A stretch of DNA of 64,000 nucleotides, from the NCBI RefSeq assembly GCF_006716125.1, contig NZ_VFOM01000001.1, positions 1,984,001-2,048,000 of the forward strand. The letters run 5' to 3'. Each line of letters begins with the position of its first letter. Within the stretch, counting starts at the first letter, position 1. Origin of the DNA: Homoserinimonas aerilata. Its GTDB lineage: Bacteria; Actinomycetota; Actinomycetes; Actinomycetales; Microbacteriaceae. Position numbers and translations under genes: made by a program. Positions 32,690 through 42,026 of the stretch are shown here, piece after piece. The notes beneath the pieces were generated by a model. It did no database searches, was not told the origin of the DNA, and saw only the letters and a program-made list of their open reading frames with translations.

Positions 32690-34249
32690 TCATGCGAGGG
32701 CGACGACCGCGGCACCGGCGCCACCGCCACCAGCAGCACCAGCGAGCGCGATCGCCGTCCACGAGACGGGCGGAAGGGTCACGGTGACCTCGCCGCCCGC
32801 GACCACGACGGTGTCGTTGTCGGCGAGGCCGACACGCTCCCGATCGTCGAGGGTGTTCGTGGCGGTCACGTCGTCGTCGGAGAGGGTCTGCGCCGACACG
32901 AGCAAGGCCGCCCCGAGCGCGCTCACGTCGATGGTCACCGTCGCCGGCGCATCCTGCGATCTGTTCACCAGAAAGACGGATGTCTCGCCACTCTCCTCAT
33001 CGTGCGTGGCGACCGCGTCGATGAGGGGAACCGTGCCGTACTGCGCCGTGTCGTAACGCTCCGACTCGAGCCTCGGCGTCAGCACGGAGCCGCGGGCGAG
33101 CCGCGAGGTCACCGCGAACGGAAAGAAGGTCGTCTGCCGCCAGGAGGGCCCGCCCGGCTCGGTCATGATCGGCGCGATCACGTTGACGAGCTGCGCCAGC
33201 GAGGCCGAGGTGACCCTGTCGGCGTGCTTGAGCAGCGAGATCAGCAGGCTGCCGAACACGACCGCGTCGGCCACCGAGTAGGCGTCTTCGAGGAGGCGCG
33301 GCGCGATCGGCCAGTTGTCGATGCCGGTGATCTTGTCGTCGGCCTTGTACCGCTCGAGGTACCAGACGTTCCATTCGTCGAACGAGATGTTGATGGTCTT
33401 GTCGCTGCCGCGCACGGCCTTCACATGATCGGCGGTCGCGATGACGGCGTCGATGAAGCGGTCCATGTCGACGGATGACGCCAGGAAGCTGCCGAGGTCG
33501 CCGCCCTTCTCCTCGTAGTAGGCGTGGCATGAGATGTAGTCGACGTCGTCGTAGGCGTGCTCGAGCACGGTGCGCTCCCAGCTGCCGAAGGTGGGCATCT
33601 GCGCGCTCGACGACCCGCACACGACCAGCTCGAGTTCGGGGTCGAGCTGGCGCATCGCCCTCGCGGTCTGTGCGGCGAGTTTGCCGTAGTCGTCGGCGCT
33701 GCGGTGACCCAGCTGCCACGGGCCGTCCATCTCGTTGCCGAGGCACCACATCCGCACGCCGAAGGCATCCGTTGCTCCGTTGGCGATGCGTTGCTCCGAC
33801 AGTGTCGTGCCCGACGAGATGTTGCTGTATTCGAGCAGTTCGAGCGCCTCCGCAGTGCCGCGCGTACCGAGGTTGACGGCGAGCATGAGTTCGCTGCCGA
33901 CCTTCTCCAGCCACGACGAGAACTCGTGCAGGCCGACCTCGTTCGTCTCGGTGCTGTGCCAGGCGAGGTCGAGTCGCCGTGGGCGTTCGCTGCGCGGCCC
34001 GACGCTGTCTTCCCACCTGAAGCCGGAGACGAAGTTGCCGCCCGGGTAGCGGATGGCTGACACACCGAGCTCCCTGACCAGCTCGATGACGTCCTGCCTG
34101 AAGCCCTCGGCATCCGCGCTCGCATGCCCCGGTTCGTATATGCCGTCGTAGACGCTGCGCCCGAGGTGTTCGACGAAGGAGCCGAACAGTCTGCGGTTGA
34201 CGGGGCCGACCGTGAAGTGCGGGTCGAGGGTGAGGCGTGCTTTCGGCAT
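32690..34249 (-). CDS. abfA: GH51 alpha-L-arabinofuranosidase
   Basis: A 519-aa family 51 enzyme. It starts ARLTLDPHFTVGPVNRRLFGSFVEHLG, the family N terminus. The acid/base Glu is in CLGNEMDGPWQ and the nucleophile Glu is in ISFDEWNVWY. A C-terminal beta domain is present and no signal peptide, so it removes arabinofuranosyl side groups from imported oligosaccharides. The ATG at 34249 begins homology, with AAAGGTAAGAG upstream. It is divergent from a furanose-type ABC importer across a 327-bp control region, which fits a shared arabinofuranoside/arabinose signal. Confidence 0.93.
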   Translation of the reverse strand: MPKARLTLDPHFTVGPVNRRLFGSFVEHLGRSVYDGIYEPGHASADAEGFRQDVIELVRELGVSAIRYPGGNFVSGFRWEDSVGPRSERPRRLDLAWHSTETNEVGLHEFSSWLEKVGSELMLAVNLGTRGTAEALELLEYSNISSGTTLSEQRIANGATDAFGVRMWCLGNEMDGPWQLGHRSADDYGKLAAQTARAMRQLDPELELVVCGSSSAQMPTFGSWERTVLEHAYDDVDYISCHAYYEEKGGDLGSFLASSVDMDRFIDAVIATADHVKAVRGSDKTINISFDEWNVWYLERYKADDKITGIDNWPIAPRLLEDAYSVADAVVFGSLLISLLKHADRVTSASLAQLVNVIAPIMTEPGGPSWRQTTFFPFAVTSRLARGSVLTPRLESERYDTAQYGTVPLIDAVATHDEESGETSVFLVNRSQDAPATVTIDVSALGAALLVSAQTLSDDDVTATNTLDDRERVGLADNDTVVVAGGEVTVTLPPVSWTAIALAGAAGGGGAGAAVVALA

Positions 34250-34576
34250 GGTGCTCTTACCTTTCGTGAGGCCATGGGCCTCCGCGTCGACTATCTGCAC
34301 ATTACAACGCCGGATGCGCGCGCGCCGGATGCCCGGAGTCGCGAAATGAGAACCCTCACATCCCTCTTTTCCAGGCCTCGGCGCGGAGGGGCTGCCTGGC
34401 CTCGTGATCCCAGCATGCATATACTCGTCGTTACTCAACCGTGATAATCGATCATTGCTGAGCACGAAATGTTAGCGCTAACATCATGGACAACCAGAAC
34501 GGACTGGTACCCGAGTGTCGGCCGCACCACCAGCACCACCACGGCAACACGGGATCACTGAACAAGGAGGTTTGGT
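34250..34576. promoter_or_regulatory. Divergent control region of GH51 and the furanose importer
   Basis: A perfect 16-bp palindrome ATGTTAGCGCTAACAT lies at 34469-34484. A rightward promoter TTGCTG (34455-34460) and TAACAT (34479-34484), spacer 18 bp, puts the -10 inside the right arm of this LacI-type operator, so repressor binding would block RNA polymerase. AAGGAGG (34564-34570) leads to the TTG start at 34577. The left part, toward GH51, has no clear second operator. Confidence 0.7.
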
Positions 34577-35560
34577 TTGATCAAGAAAATCACGGGCGTG
34601 GCCGCCACCGCCGCCATGCTCATCGCACTCACCGGCTGCGCAGCCGGCGGAGACGGCGGCAACGGAACAGACGGAGGGGGCGACGGCGACATCGTCGTCG
34701 GCTTCTCACAGGTCGGAGCCGAGAGCGGCTGGCGCACCGCCAACACCATCGATGTGAAGGCCGCGTTCGAAGAGGCCGGCATCGAACTGAAGTTCTCGGA
34801 TGCCCAGCAGAAGCAGGAGAACCAGATCAAGGCGATCCGCAGCTACATCCAGCAGCAGGTCGACGTGATCGCGTTCTCCCCCGTCGTCGAGTCGGGCTGG
34901 GACACCGTGCTCAAGGAGGCCAAGGACGCCGGCATCCCCGTCGTGCTGACCGACCGCGCGGTCGACTCCGCCGACACCTCCCTCTACGTCTCCTTCCTCG
35001 GCTCCGACTTCATCGTCGAGGGCGAGCGGGCAGGCGAGTGGGTGAAGACCGAGTACGCCGACGCCGACAAGGTGAACATCGTCGAGCTGCAGGGAACCAC
35101 GGGCGCCGCACCCGCCAACGACCGCGCAGAGGGTCTGCGCAACGTCATCGGCGACGACCCCAAGTTCGACATCATCGCCAGCCAGACCGGTGACTTCACG
35201 CGTGCCGGCGGCAAGCAGGTGATGGAGGCGTTCCTCAAGTCGAACCCCGACATCGATCTCGTCTACTCGCACAACGACGACATGGGTCTCGGCGCGATCG
35301 AGGCGATCGAGGCGGCCGGCATGGTTCCGGGCGTCGACATCAAGATCGTCACCGTCGACGCCGTCAAGGACGGCATGCAGGCGCTGGCCGATGGCAAGAT
35401 CAACTTCATCGTCGAATGCTCGCCGCTGCTCGGCGCGCAGCTGGTCGATGTCGTGAAGAAGGTGGTCGCAGGCGAGACGGTCGAGAAGCGTATCCTGACC
35501 GACGAGACGACCTTCACCCAGGAGCAGGCCATCGAGGCTCTGCCCGACCGCAAGTACTAG
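34577..35560 (+). CDS. Furanose-type ABC transporter binding lipoprotein (YtfQ-like)
   Basis: A 327-aa family 4 (RbsB-like) sugar-binding protein. A TTG start six bases after a full AAGGAGG is followed by a signal peptide with lipobox LTGC, Cys at residue 21. The mature domain has IVVGFSQVGAESGWRTANT and VDVIAFSPVVESGWD, the pattern of YtfQ galactofuranose-binding proteins. It is followed by an ATPase and two different permeases, as in E. coli ytfQRT-yjfF. With GH51 next door the ligand may be arabinofuranose or galactofuranose; this is inference. Confidence 0.9.
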   Translation: MIKKITGVAATAAMLIALTGCAAGGDGGNGTDGGGDGDIVVGFSQVGAESGWRTANTIDVKAAFEEAGIELKFSDAQQKQENQIKAIRSYIQQQVDVIAFSPVVESGWDTVLKEAKDAGIPVVLTDRAVDSADTSLYVSFLGSDFIVEGERAGEWVKTEYADADKVNIVELQGTTGAAPANDRAEGLRNVIGDDPKFDIIASQTGDFTRAGGKQVMEAFLKSNPDIDLVYSHNDDMGLGAIEAIEAAGMVPGVDIKIVTVDAVKDGMQALADGKINFIVECSPLLGAQLVDVVKKVVAGETVEKRILTDETTFTQEQAIEALPDRKY

Positions 35561-35587
35561 GCCCGCAAGCCCCAGGGCAGGGAATGA

Positions 35588-35622
35588 CGGATGCGCCCCG
35601 GTCGCCGACCGGGGCGCATCCG
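35588..35622 (+). repeat. Intercistronic hairpin after the binding-protein gene
   Basis: A 16-bp perfect stem with a 3-base loop (arms 35588-35603 and 35607-35622, core GGATGCGCCCCGGTC). It stands 27 bp after the stop of the binding-protein gene and 53 bp before the ATPase start. There is no T-tract, which favours mRNA stabilisation or partial termination. Confidence 0.78.
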
Positions 35623-35675
35623 CCCGAACAGGGCAACGCCACCGCAAGCAGGAAGCTCGACGAGGAGTCCACCGC

Positions 35676-37277
35676 ATGACGCAAGGCCCCGCATCCGCCA
35701 CGCCCGTGGTCGAGATGAACGACATCTCCATCGGATTCCCCGGTGTGAAGGCGCTCGACGGCGTGAGTTTCCGAATGTTCCCCGGCGAGGTGCACTCCCT
35801 CATGGGCGAGAACGGCGCAGGCAAGTCGACTCTCATCAAGGCGCTCACCGGCGTGTACGGTATCGACGGCGGCAGCATCCTGCTCGACGGTCGGCCGCTC
35901 AGCGTGAACGGGCCGGCCCAGGCGCAGGACGCCGGCATCAGCACCGTCTACCAGGAGGTCAACCTCCTCACCAATCTCTCCGTCGCCGAGAACATCATGC
36001 TCGGCCGCGAACCGCGCCGCCTCGGCCTCATCGACTGGCGCGCCACCCGCCGCCGCGCCGCCACCGTGCTCGAGGGGCTCGGCCTAGACATCGACCCGGC
36101 CTCGCCGCTCTCCTCACACTCGCTCGCCGTGCAGCAGCTGGTGGCCATCGCGCGCGCCATCGACATCAACGCGAAGGTGCTCATCCTCGATGAGCCCACC
36201 TCGAGCCTCGACTCCGATGAGGTGGCCGAGCTGTTCCGCATCATCCGCCGCCTCAAGGACGACGGCGTCGCCATCCTCTTCGTCTCGCACTTCCTCGACC
36301 AGGTGTACGAGATCGCCGACCGCCTCACGGTTCTGCGCAACGGCACACTCGTCGGCGAGTACCGCACCGACGAGATCCTGCGCATCGAGCTCGTCAACAA
36401 GATGATCGGCAAGGACATCGAACTGCTCGAGCGGCTCGAGACGCGCACGCGGGAGGTCGCGGCCGAGGATGACGCCGTCACGGTCGAACCGTTCCTGGCG
36501 GCGCACGACATCAGCAGGCGCGGCTCGATCACGCCGACCGAGCTCTCGATCATGCCCGGCGAGGTCGTCGGGCTGGCCGGTCTGCTGGGCTCCGGCCGCA
36601 CCGAGCTGGCGCGCCTGCTCTCGGGCGCCGACCGTTCAGAGACGGGAAGCATCACCGTCTCCGGCACCGCCCGCCGACTGCGCACCCCGCGCATCGCACT
36701 CAAGAACCGCATCGCCTACTCCTCGGAGGACCGCAAGCACGAGGGCATCGTCGAGGACCTCACGGTGCGCGACAACATCGTGCTCGCGCTGCAGTCCGAC
36801 CGCGGCTGGTTCAGGCCGATCCCGCGCAAACGGCAGGACGAGCTCGCGGCCAGCTATATCTCGGCCCTCGGCATCCGCCCCGCCAATCCGGATGCGCTGC
36901 TGCGCAATCTGAGCGGCGGCAACCAGCAGAAGGTGCTGTTGGCGCGCTGGCTCGCCGTGGCCCCGCGCCTGCTGATCCTCGACGAGCCCACCCGCGGCAT
37001 CGATGTCGGCGCGAAGGCCGAGATCCAGCGGCTCGTCGCGAGTCTTGCCGAGGAGGGCATGTCCGTTCTGTTCATCTCCGCCGAACTCGAGGAGGTTCTG
37101 CGGCTCAGCCACAGGATCGCCGTCATGCGCGACCGCCGCAAGGTCGCCGACTTCGTCAATGAGGACGTCACCGTGGGCGAGGTCATGCGGCTCATCGCCA
37201 GCGGGGCGGCAGAGGGCGAACCGACAGCGGTTGAACCGGATGGCGCGGGCACCGAGCAGGAAGGGGTGAGGGCATGA
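35676..37277 (+). CDS. Sugar ABC transporter ATPase, double domain (YtfR-like)
   Basis: A 533-aa protein with two nucleotide-binding domains. The first has Walker [10 protein letters not shown], a degenerate signature (SSHSLAVQQL) and Walker [13 protein letters not shown]. The second has a partly degenerate P-loop GLLGSGRTE, a canonical signature LSGGNQQKV and [12 protein letters not shown]. This asymmetry is normal for the RbsA/MglA/YtfR group. GAGGAG precedes the ATG. It couples to the permease by a 4-bp overlap. Confidence 0.95.
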   Translation: MTQGPASATPVVEMNDISIGFPGVKALDGVSFRMFPGEVHSLMGENGAGKSTLIKALTGVYGIDGGSILLDGRPLSVNGPAQAQDAGISTVYQEVNLLTNLSVAENIMLGREPRRLGLIDWRATRRRAATVLEGLGLDIDPASPLSSHSLAVQQLVAIARAIDINAKVLILDEPTSSLDSDEVAELFRIIRRLKDDGVAILFVSHFLDQVYEIADRLTVLRNGTLVGEYRTDEILRIELVNKMIGKDIELLERLETRTREVAAEDDAVTVEPFLAAHDISRRGSITPTELSIMPGEVVGLAGLLGSGRTELARLLSGADRSETGSITVSGTARRLRTPRIALKNRIAYSSEDRKHEGIVEDLTVRDNIVLALQSDRGWFRPIPRKRQDELAASYISALGIRPANPDALLRNLSGGNQQKVLLARWLAVAPRLLILDEPTRGIDVGAKAEIQRLVASLAEEGMSVLFISAELEEVLRLSHRIAVMRDRRKVADFVNEDVTVGEVMRLIASGAAEGEPTAVEPDGAGTEQEGVRA

Positions 37278-38323
37278 ACCCCACCGCCACATCGGTCATG
37301 GGCCGCGCATTCCACAGCCGGCTGTTCTGGCCGATCGTCACACTGCTGGCACTCTTCGTGCTCAATGTCGCGGTGTCGCCGTCGTTCCTCTCCATCCGGG
37401 TGCAGGACGGCCACCTCTTCGGCAGCCTCATCGACATCCTGCGCAACGGGGCGCCCACGCTCCTCGTCGCGCTCGGCATGACCGTCGTCATCGCGACGCG
37501 CGGAATCGACCTCTCCGTCGGCGCCGTCGTCGCGATCGCGGGCGCGCTCGCCTGCACGATCATCGCCGACTCCCCCGAGCCGGGAAGCATCGGCACGGTT
37601 CTGCTCGCCTGCGGGGTCGCGCTCGCCTTCTCGCTCGTTCTCGGAATCTGGAACGGCCTGCTCGTCGCCGTGTTCGGCATCCAGCCCATCATCGCGACGC
37701 TCATCCTGATGACGGCGGGCCGCGGCATCGCCATGCTCATCACCGAGGGCCAGATCATCACCGTCACGAGTGCGCCGTACAAGGTCATCGGCGGCGGCTA
37801 CTGGTTCGGGCTGCCGGCATCCATCCTCATCGCGGGCGCCATGTTCGTGATCGCGGGGCTTCTCACGCGCAAGACGGCGCTCGGGATGCTCATCGAATCG
37901 GTCGGCATCAACCCGGAGGCCAGTCGCCTGGCCGGTGTGCGCGCCCGCAGCATCACCTGGACGGTGTACATCTTCTGCGCGCTCTGCGCCGGCGTCGCCG
38001 GGCTCATGATCAGCTCCAATGTGACGGCGGCGGATGCCAACAATGCCGGCCTCTGGATAGAGATGGACGCCATCCTCGCGGTCGTCATCGGTGGCACGTC
38101 GCTCGCCGGGGGCCGCTACTCGCTCACGGGAACCCTCGTCGGCGCCTTCATCATCCAGACCCTCACGACCACCGTGTACACGGTCGGGATCGCCCCCGAG
38201 ATCACGCTCGTGTTCAAGGCGCTCGTCGTCATCGCGGTGTGCCTGCTCCAGTCCCCGGCGATGCGCGAACGCCTGCGCCGCCGCAGATCCGTCATGACGA
38301 CAGCGAAGGCGGTCACCCGATGA
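37274..38323 (+). CDS. Sugar ABC transporter permease (YtfT-like)
   Basis: A 349-aa permease of the CUT2/RbsC family with about nine helices and the family motif MTVVIATRGIDLSVGAVVAIAG. It starts in an ATGA overlap with the ATPase stop and ends in an ATGA overlap with a second permease gene. Two distinct permease genes are diagnostic of the YtfT-YjfF type of transporter. Confidence 0.93.
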   Translation: MNPTATSVMGRAFHSRLFWPIVTLLALFVLNVAVSPSFLSIRVQDGHLFGSLIDILRNGAPTLLVALGMTVVIATRGIDLSVGAVVAIAGALACTIIADSPEPGSIGTVLLACGVALAFSLVLGIWNGLLVAVFGIQPIIATLILMTAGRGIAMLITEGQIITVTSAPYKVIGGGYWFGLPASILIAGAMFVIAGLLTRKTALGMLIESVGINPEASRLAGVRARSITWTVYIFCALCAGVAGLMISSNVTAADANNAGLWIEMDAILAVVIGGTSLAGGRYSLTGTLVGAFIIQTLTTTVYTVGIAPEITLVFKALVVIAVCLLQSPAMRERLRRRRSVMTTAKAVTR

Positions 38324-39342
38324 GCACCCTGTTGGCCCCCCGCCCGACGAAGACGCCCGCATCCGGTGCCCGCAGTCGCCTCGCCCGACTGGTCCCCTCC
38401 TCGCGCTACACCTCGGTGATCGTCACCTTCGTGCTGCTGGTGCTCATGTTCGGCGTCGGCTCCGGCCGGTACCGCGGCTTCTTCTCCGGCCAGGTCGTCA
38501 TGAACCTGTTCATCGACAACGCCTTCCTCATCGTGCTCGCCGTCGGCATGACCTTCGTCATCCTCACGGGAGGCATCGATCTCTCCGTCGGAGCCGTCGT
38601 CGCCCTGTCGACGATGATCGCGGCGAGCCTGCTGCGCGACGGCTGGAACCCGGCGGCCGTCATCGTCGTCGTTCTGCTCGCGACGACCGGCCTCGGGCTG
38701 CTGGTGGGGCTTGTCATCCACTATTTCGACATCCAACCGTTCATCGCGACGCTCGCCGCCATGTTCCTGGCGCGCGGGCTCTGCTATGTCATCAGCCTCG
38801 ACTCGATCTCGATAACGGAACCGTTCTTCGTCGGCCTGGCCCAGGCGCGCATCCCGCTCGCCCCACGGCTCAGCATCACCCCGACCGTCATCATCGCCGT
38901 GCTCGTCGTCATCGTGGCGTTCATCGTGCTGCACTACACGCGCACCGGCCGCACCGTCTACGCGATCGGCAACGGCGGGCAGTCGGCGCATCTCATGGGG
39001 CTTCCCGTGTCACGCACCAAGATCCTCGTGTATGCGATCAGCGGTCTCTGCTCCGGAATCGCGGGCATCCTGTTCACGCTCTACACGCTCTCCGGTTACA
39101 GCCTCACCGCTGTCGGCATGGAGCTGGATGCGATCGCCGCGGTCGTGATCGGCGGCACACTCCTCACCGGGGGCAGCGGCTTCGTGCTCGGATCGCTGCT
39201 CGGTGTGCTCGTGCTCGGCATCATCCAGACCATGATCAGCTTCGAGGGCACCCTCAGCTCGTGGTGGACGAAGATCGTGATCGGTTCCCTGCTGCTGCTG
39301 TTCATCATCCTGCAGCGGGTGCTGACGGCGCGGGAGCGATGA
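38320..39342 (+). CDS. Sugar ABC transporter permease (YjfF-like)
   Basis: A 340-aa CUT2 permease, read from the ATG overlapping the preceding stop; an open frame back to 38239 lies inside the previous gene. It has the motif MTFVILTGGIDLSVGAVVALS and about nine helices. Pairs with the 37274 product. It is followed 82 bp later by a LacI gene on the same strand. Confidence 0.93.
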   Translation: MSTLLAPRPTKTPASGARSRLARLVPSSRYTSVIVTFVLLVLMFGVGSGRYRGFFSGQVVMNLFIDNAFLIVLAVGMTFVILTGGIDLSVGAVVALSTMIAASLLRDGWNPAAVIVVVLLATTGLGLLVGLVIHYFDIQPFIATLAAMFLARGLCYVISLDSISITEPFFVGLAQARIPLAPRLSITPTVIIAVLVVIVAFIVLHYTRTGRTVYAIGNGGQSAHLMGLPVSRTKILVYAISGLCSGIAGILFTLYTLSGYSLTAVGMELDAIAAVVIGGTLLTGGSGFVLGSLLGVLVLGIIQTMISFEGTLSSWWTKIVIGSLLLLFIILQRVLTARER

Positions 39343-39424
39343 GCGGGCCGGCGAGCGCGGGGGCGCGTGCATAATTGAGAACATCATTCGAGGCGGTCGC
39401 TGACCTGGGGGGCGCGCGGGGCAG

Positions 39425-40456
39425 GTGAGCAGAGACGACAAGGCGCGCGTCGCCAACATCTTCGACGTCGCCCGGCTGGCGGGCGTGTCACACCAGACGG
39501 TGTCGCGCGTCGTCAACGAGCTGCCCAATGTGCGCCCGGCGACGCGAAAGCGGGTCGAGGATGCCATCCGGCAGTTGCGCTATCGCCCCAGCACGACGGC
39601 GCGGGCACTCGTCACCCGGCGCTCGCGCACGATCGGCATCATCACGACGGGCAGCCCCGACTATGGCCCGTCGAGCACGCTGCAGTCGCTCACGGAGGCC
39701 GCCCGCGAGGCCCGCTACAACGTGAGCATCTCGAGCATGCTCGAGGCCGACCCGGAGTCGATGCGGGGCGCCGTCGAGACGCTGCTCTCACAGAACATCG
39801 AGGCGATGGTGCTCATCGCCGCGCATCGCACCGCGCTCGACGCCATGCAGGGCTTCGAGTTGGGGGTTCCGCTGGTCGCGGTCGACAGCAGCGCGCGGCC
39901 GGGCTTCCACAGTGTCTCGATCGACCAGTTCCACGGGGCCAGGATCGCCACCGAGTACCTCATCGGGCTCGGCCACCGCGACATCGTGCATCTCGCCGGC
40001 CCAGAGCATTCGATGGATGCCGCAGAGCGACTGCGCGGATGGCGGCACGCTCTCTCGCAGGCGGGTCTTGTGGCGCGCGACCCGTTCGTGGGCGACTGGT
40101 CGCCGCAGAGCGGGCACCGCTTCGGGCAGGAGGCGGCGGATGCTCCCAGCTTCACCGCCGTGTTCAGCTCCAATGACCAGATGGCGCTGGGGGCGATGTT
40201 CGCCTTCGCGGAGCGGGGCATCCGGGTGCCGGATGATGTGAGCATCGTCGGCTTCGACGACATCCCGGAGTCCGCTTATTTCAGTCCGCCGCTCACGACC
40301 GTGCACCAGGACTTCGCTGCGCTCGGTTCTGACATCATGGCGACGGTGCTCGAGCTGCTCGCCGACGGCGAGGTCGAGCCGGAGCCCGTGCCGCACACCG
40401 CGCCGACACTCGTCGCCCGGCTGTCGGCCGCACCGCCCAGCACGCCCCTGCGCTGA
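39425..40456 (+). CDS. LacI-family repressor downstream of the furanose importer
   Basis: A 343-aa LacI/GalR regulator starting at a GTG. The HTH is NIFDVARLAGVSHQTVSRVVNELPNV and the sensor domain ends IVGFDDIPESAYFSPPLTTV. Its HTH differs only slightly from that of the regulator at 50419-51426 (IRDVARLAGVSYQTVSRVLND), so they are close paralogues. It is the natural candidate to bind ATGTTAGCGCTAACAT at 34469. I find no copy of that site before its own start. Confidence 0.92.
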   Translation: MSRDDKARVANIFDVARLAGVSHQTVSRVVNELPNVRPATRKRVEDAIRQLRYRPSTTARALVTRRSRTIGIITTGSPDYGPSSTLQSLTEAAREARYNVSISSMLEADPESMRGAVETLLSQNIEAMVLIAAHRTALDAMQGFELGVPLVAVDSSARPGFHSVSIDQFHGARIATEYLIGLGHRDIVHLAGPEHSMDAAERLRGWRHALSQAGLVARDPFVGDWSPQSGHRFGQEAADAPSFTAVFSSNDQMALGAMFAFAERGIRVPDDVSIVGFDDIPESAYFSPPLTTVHQDFAALGSDIMATVLELLADGEVEPEPVPHTAPTLVARLSAAPPSTPLR

Positions 40457-40471
40457 GGGCGGCTCAGCGGA

Positions 40472-41752
40472 TCAGTCGCTGAGCGGCGGCACCGTGCGCG
40501 GCCGCACGACCGCCCACACCATGACGATCGCGATGATCGCGGCGCAGCCCATGACGAGCGCCATCGGGGTTGCGGTGGCCACGCCGAGAACCCCGACGAT
40601 GGGAGAGATGAGCCCGGCGAGCCCGAAGTTGAGCGCGCCGAGCAGCGATGCCGCGGTTCCGGCCTCCGCGCCGTGATTGGCGAGCGCCAGCACCTGCACG
40701 GCCGGGAACCCGAAGCCGCACGCGGTGATGAAGAACCACAGCGGAACGATTGTGCCCCAGAGCCCCGCATCCGCCTGATCGAGGATCATGATCGTGCCGG
40801 CCATGGCCAGCTGCACGATGGTGATGACGACGAGGATCCACTGCGGCCCGATGTTCAGCCGCGACATGAGCCGCGAGCTGGTCTGCACGCCGATGACGAC
40901 GCCGATCGAGTTCACGCCGAACAGCAGGCCGTACTCCTGCGCCGTGAACGCGTACACCTCCTGGAACAGGAACGACGAACTCGAGAGATAGGCGAAGAGC
41001 CCCGTGAAGCTCATGGCCCCGACGAGCGCGACGCCCACGAACGTGCGGTCGGTGAACAGCGCACGGTAGCGCGCGCCCAGGGTCGAGTGCCCGGCCTGGT
41101 GACGCTTGTGCCGTGGCAGCGTCTCGATGATGAGCACGCTGACCGCGACGACGACGAACGCACCGTAGGCGGCGAGCACCCAGAAGATGCCGCGCCAGTC
41201 CATGACGATCAGCAGCTGCGAACCGATGACGGGGGCGAGGATGGGAGCGAGCCCGTTGACGAGCGCCAGGCGCGAGAGCATCGTCACAAGTCGTTTGCCG
41301 CCGAACAGGTCGCGCACCATCGCCATGGCGACGACGCCTCCCGCAGCGGCGCCGAAGCCCTGCAGCACACGGAACACGGCCAGCCACGCGATGTCGGGGG
41401 CGAGCGCCGCGCCGATGCTCGCCGCGATGTGCAGCGAGGTCGCCAGGATGAGCGGCAGGCGGCGCCCGACCTTGTCGCTCCACGGGCCCACGATGAGCTG
41501 ACCGAGACCGAAGCCGATGGTCGTGCCGGTGAGGGTCAGCTGGATGGCCGCCGCACCGACCGAGAACTCGCCCTCCAGCGCGGGGAACGCCGGAAGGTAC
41601 AGGTCGATCGTGAACGGCCCGAGCGCCGTGAGCGTGCCCAGCACGAGAATGTAGACGAGCCGCTGGCGCGCGCTGAGCGCATCCCCCGGGTGGGGTCGTC
41701 TGTCGTTGCGGTCGCCCGGGAGGATGACGGGGATCGAATTGGTCTGGCTCAC
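40472..41752 (-). CDS. MFS multidrug transporter, Bcr/CflA type
   Basis: A 426-aa 12-helix drug:proton antiporter. It starts at a GTG (41752) six bases after AAGGA. It has GPFTIDLYLPAFPALE in helix 1, VGPWSDKVGRRLP (motif A) and RVLQGFGAAAGGVVAMAMVRD (motif C region), characteristic of Bcr/CflA proteins. Converges with the LacI gene at a 15-bp gap. Unrelated to the surrounding sugar genes as far as can be seen. Confidence 0.92.
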   Translation of the reverse strand: MSQTNSIPVILPGDRNDRRPHPGDALSARQRLVYILVLGTLTALGPFTIDLYLPAFPALEGEFSVGAAAIQLTLTGTTIGFGLGQLIVGPWSDKVGRRLPLILATSLHIAASIGAALAPDIAWLAVFRVLQGFGAAAGGVVAMAMVRDLFGGKRLVTMLSRLALVNGLAPILAPVIGSQLLIVMDWRGIFWVLAAYGAFVVVAVSVLIIETLPRHKRHQAGHSTLGARYRALFTDRTFVGVALVGAMSFTGLFAYLSSSSFLFQEVYAFTAQEYGLLFGVNSIGVVIGVQTSSRLMSRLNIGPQWILVVITIVQLAMAGTIMILDQADAGLWGTIVPLWFFITACGFGFPAVQVLALANHGAEAGTAASLLGALNFGLAGLISPIVGVLGVATATPMALVMGCAAIIAIVMVWAVVRPRTVPPLSD

Positions 41753-41958
41753 GATGTTCCTTGCAGGCCCGTCAGCCCTGCATGAGCAGGCGGTGCGGAT
41801 GCCGGTGGTCGGCACCGCCGCCCTGCGTCGGGCGGCGAGAGATGACAAGGACGACACCTGGGTGCCGTCCGATGGTCTGGAGCGCCGAAGACCGAGAACG
41901 AGAGGCTCGAATCGATTCGACCTTCACAGCCTAATGTGCACACACTGCAGAAGTACAG

Positions 41959-42001
41959 CATCCGCCCCCTGACAGGAAACGAGCCTGCCAGAGGGCGGAT
42001 G
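41959..42001 (-). terminator. Terminator of the arabinose operon
   Basis: A long hairpin: CATCCGCCC pairs with GGGCGGATG, and inside it CTG-CAGG pairs with CCTG-CAG around a 7-base loop. It lies 26 bp past the gguB stop on the minus strand. The remaining 200 bp up to the MFS gene show no gene. Confidence 0.7.
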
Positions 42002-42026
42002 TGAACTGCGGATGCGCGGGGCCGTA

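Noticed and set aside
30187..32787. 866-aa open frame on the plus strand
   Set aside because: It lies opposite the permease, alditol oxidase and GH51 genes. Composition is low-complexity Arg/Gly/Glu, typical of antisense frames.
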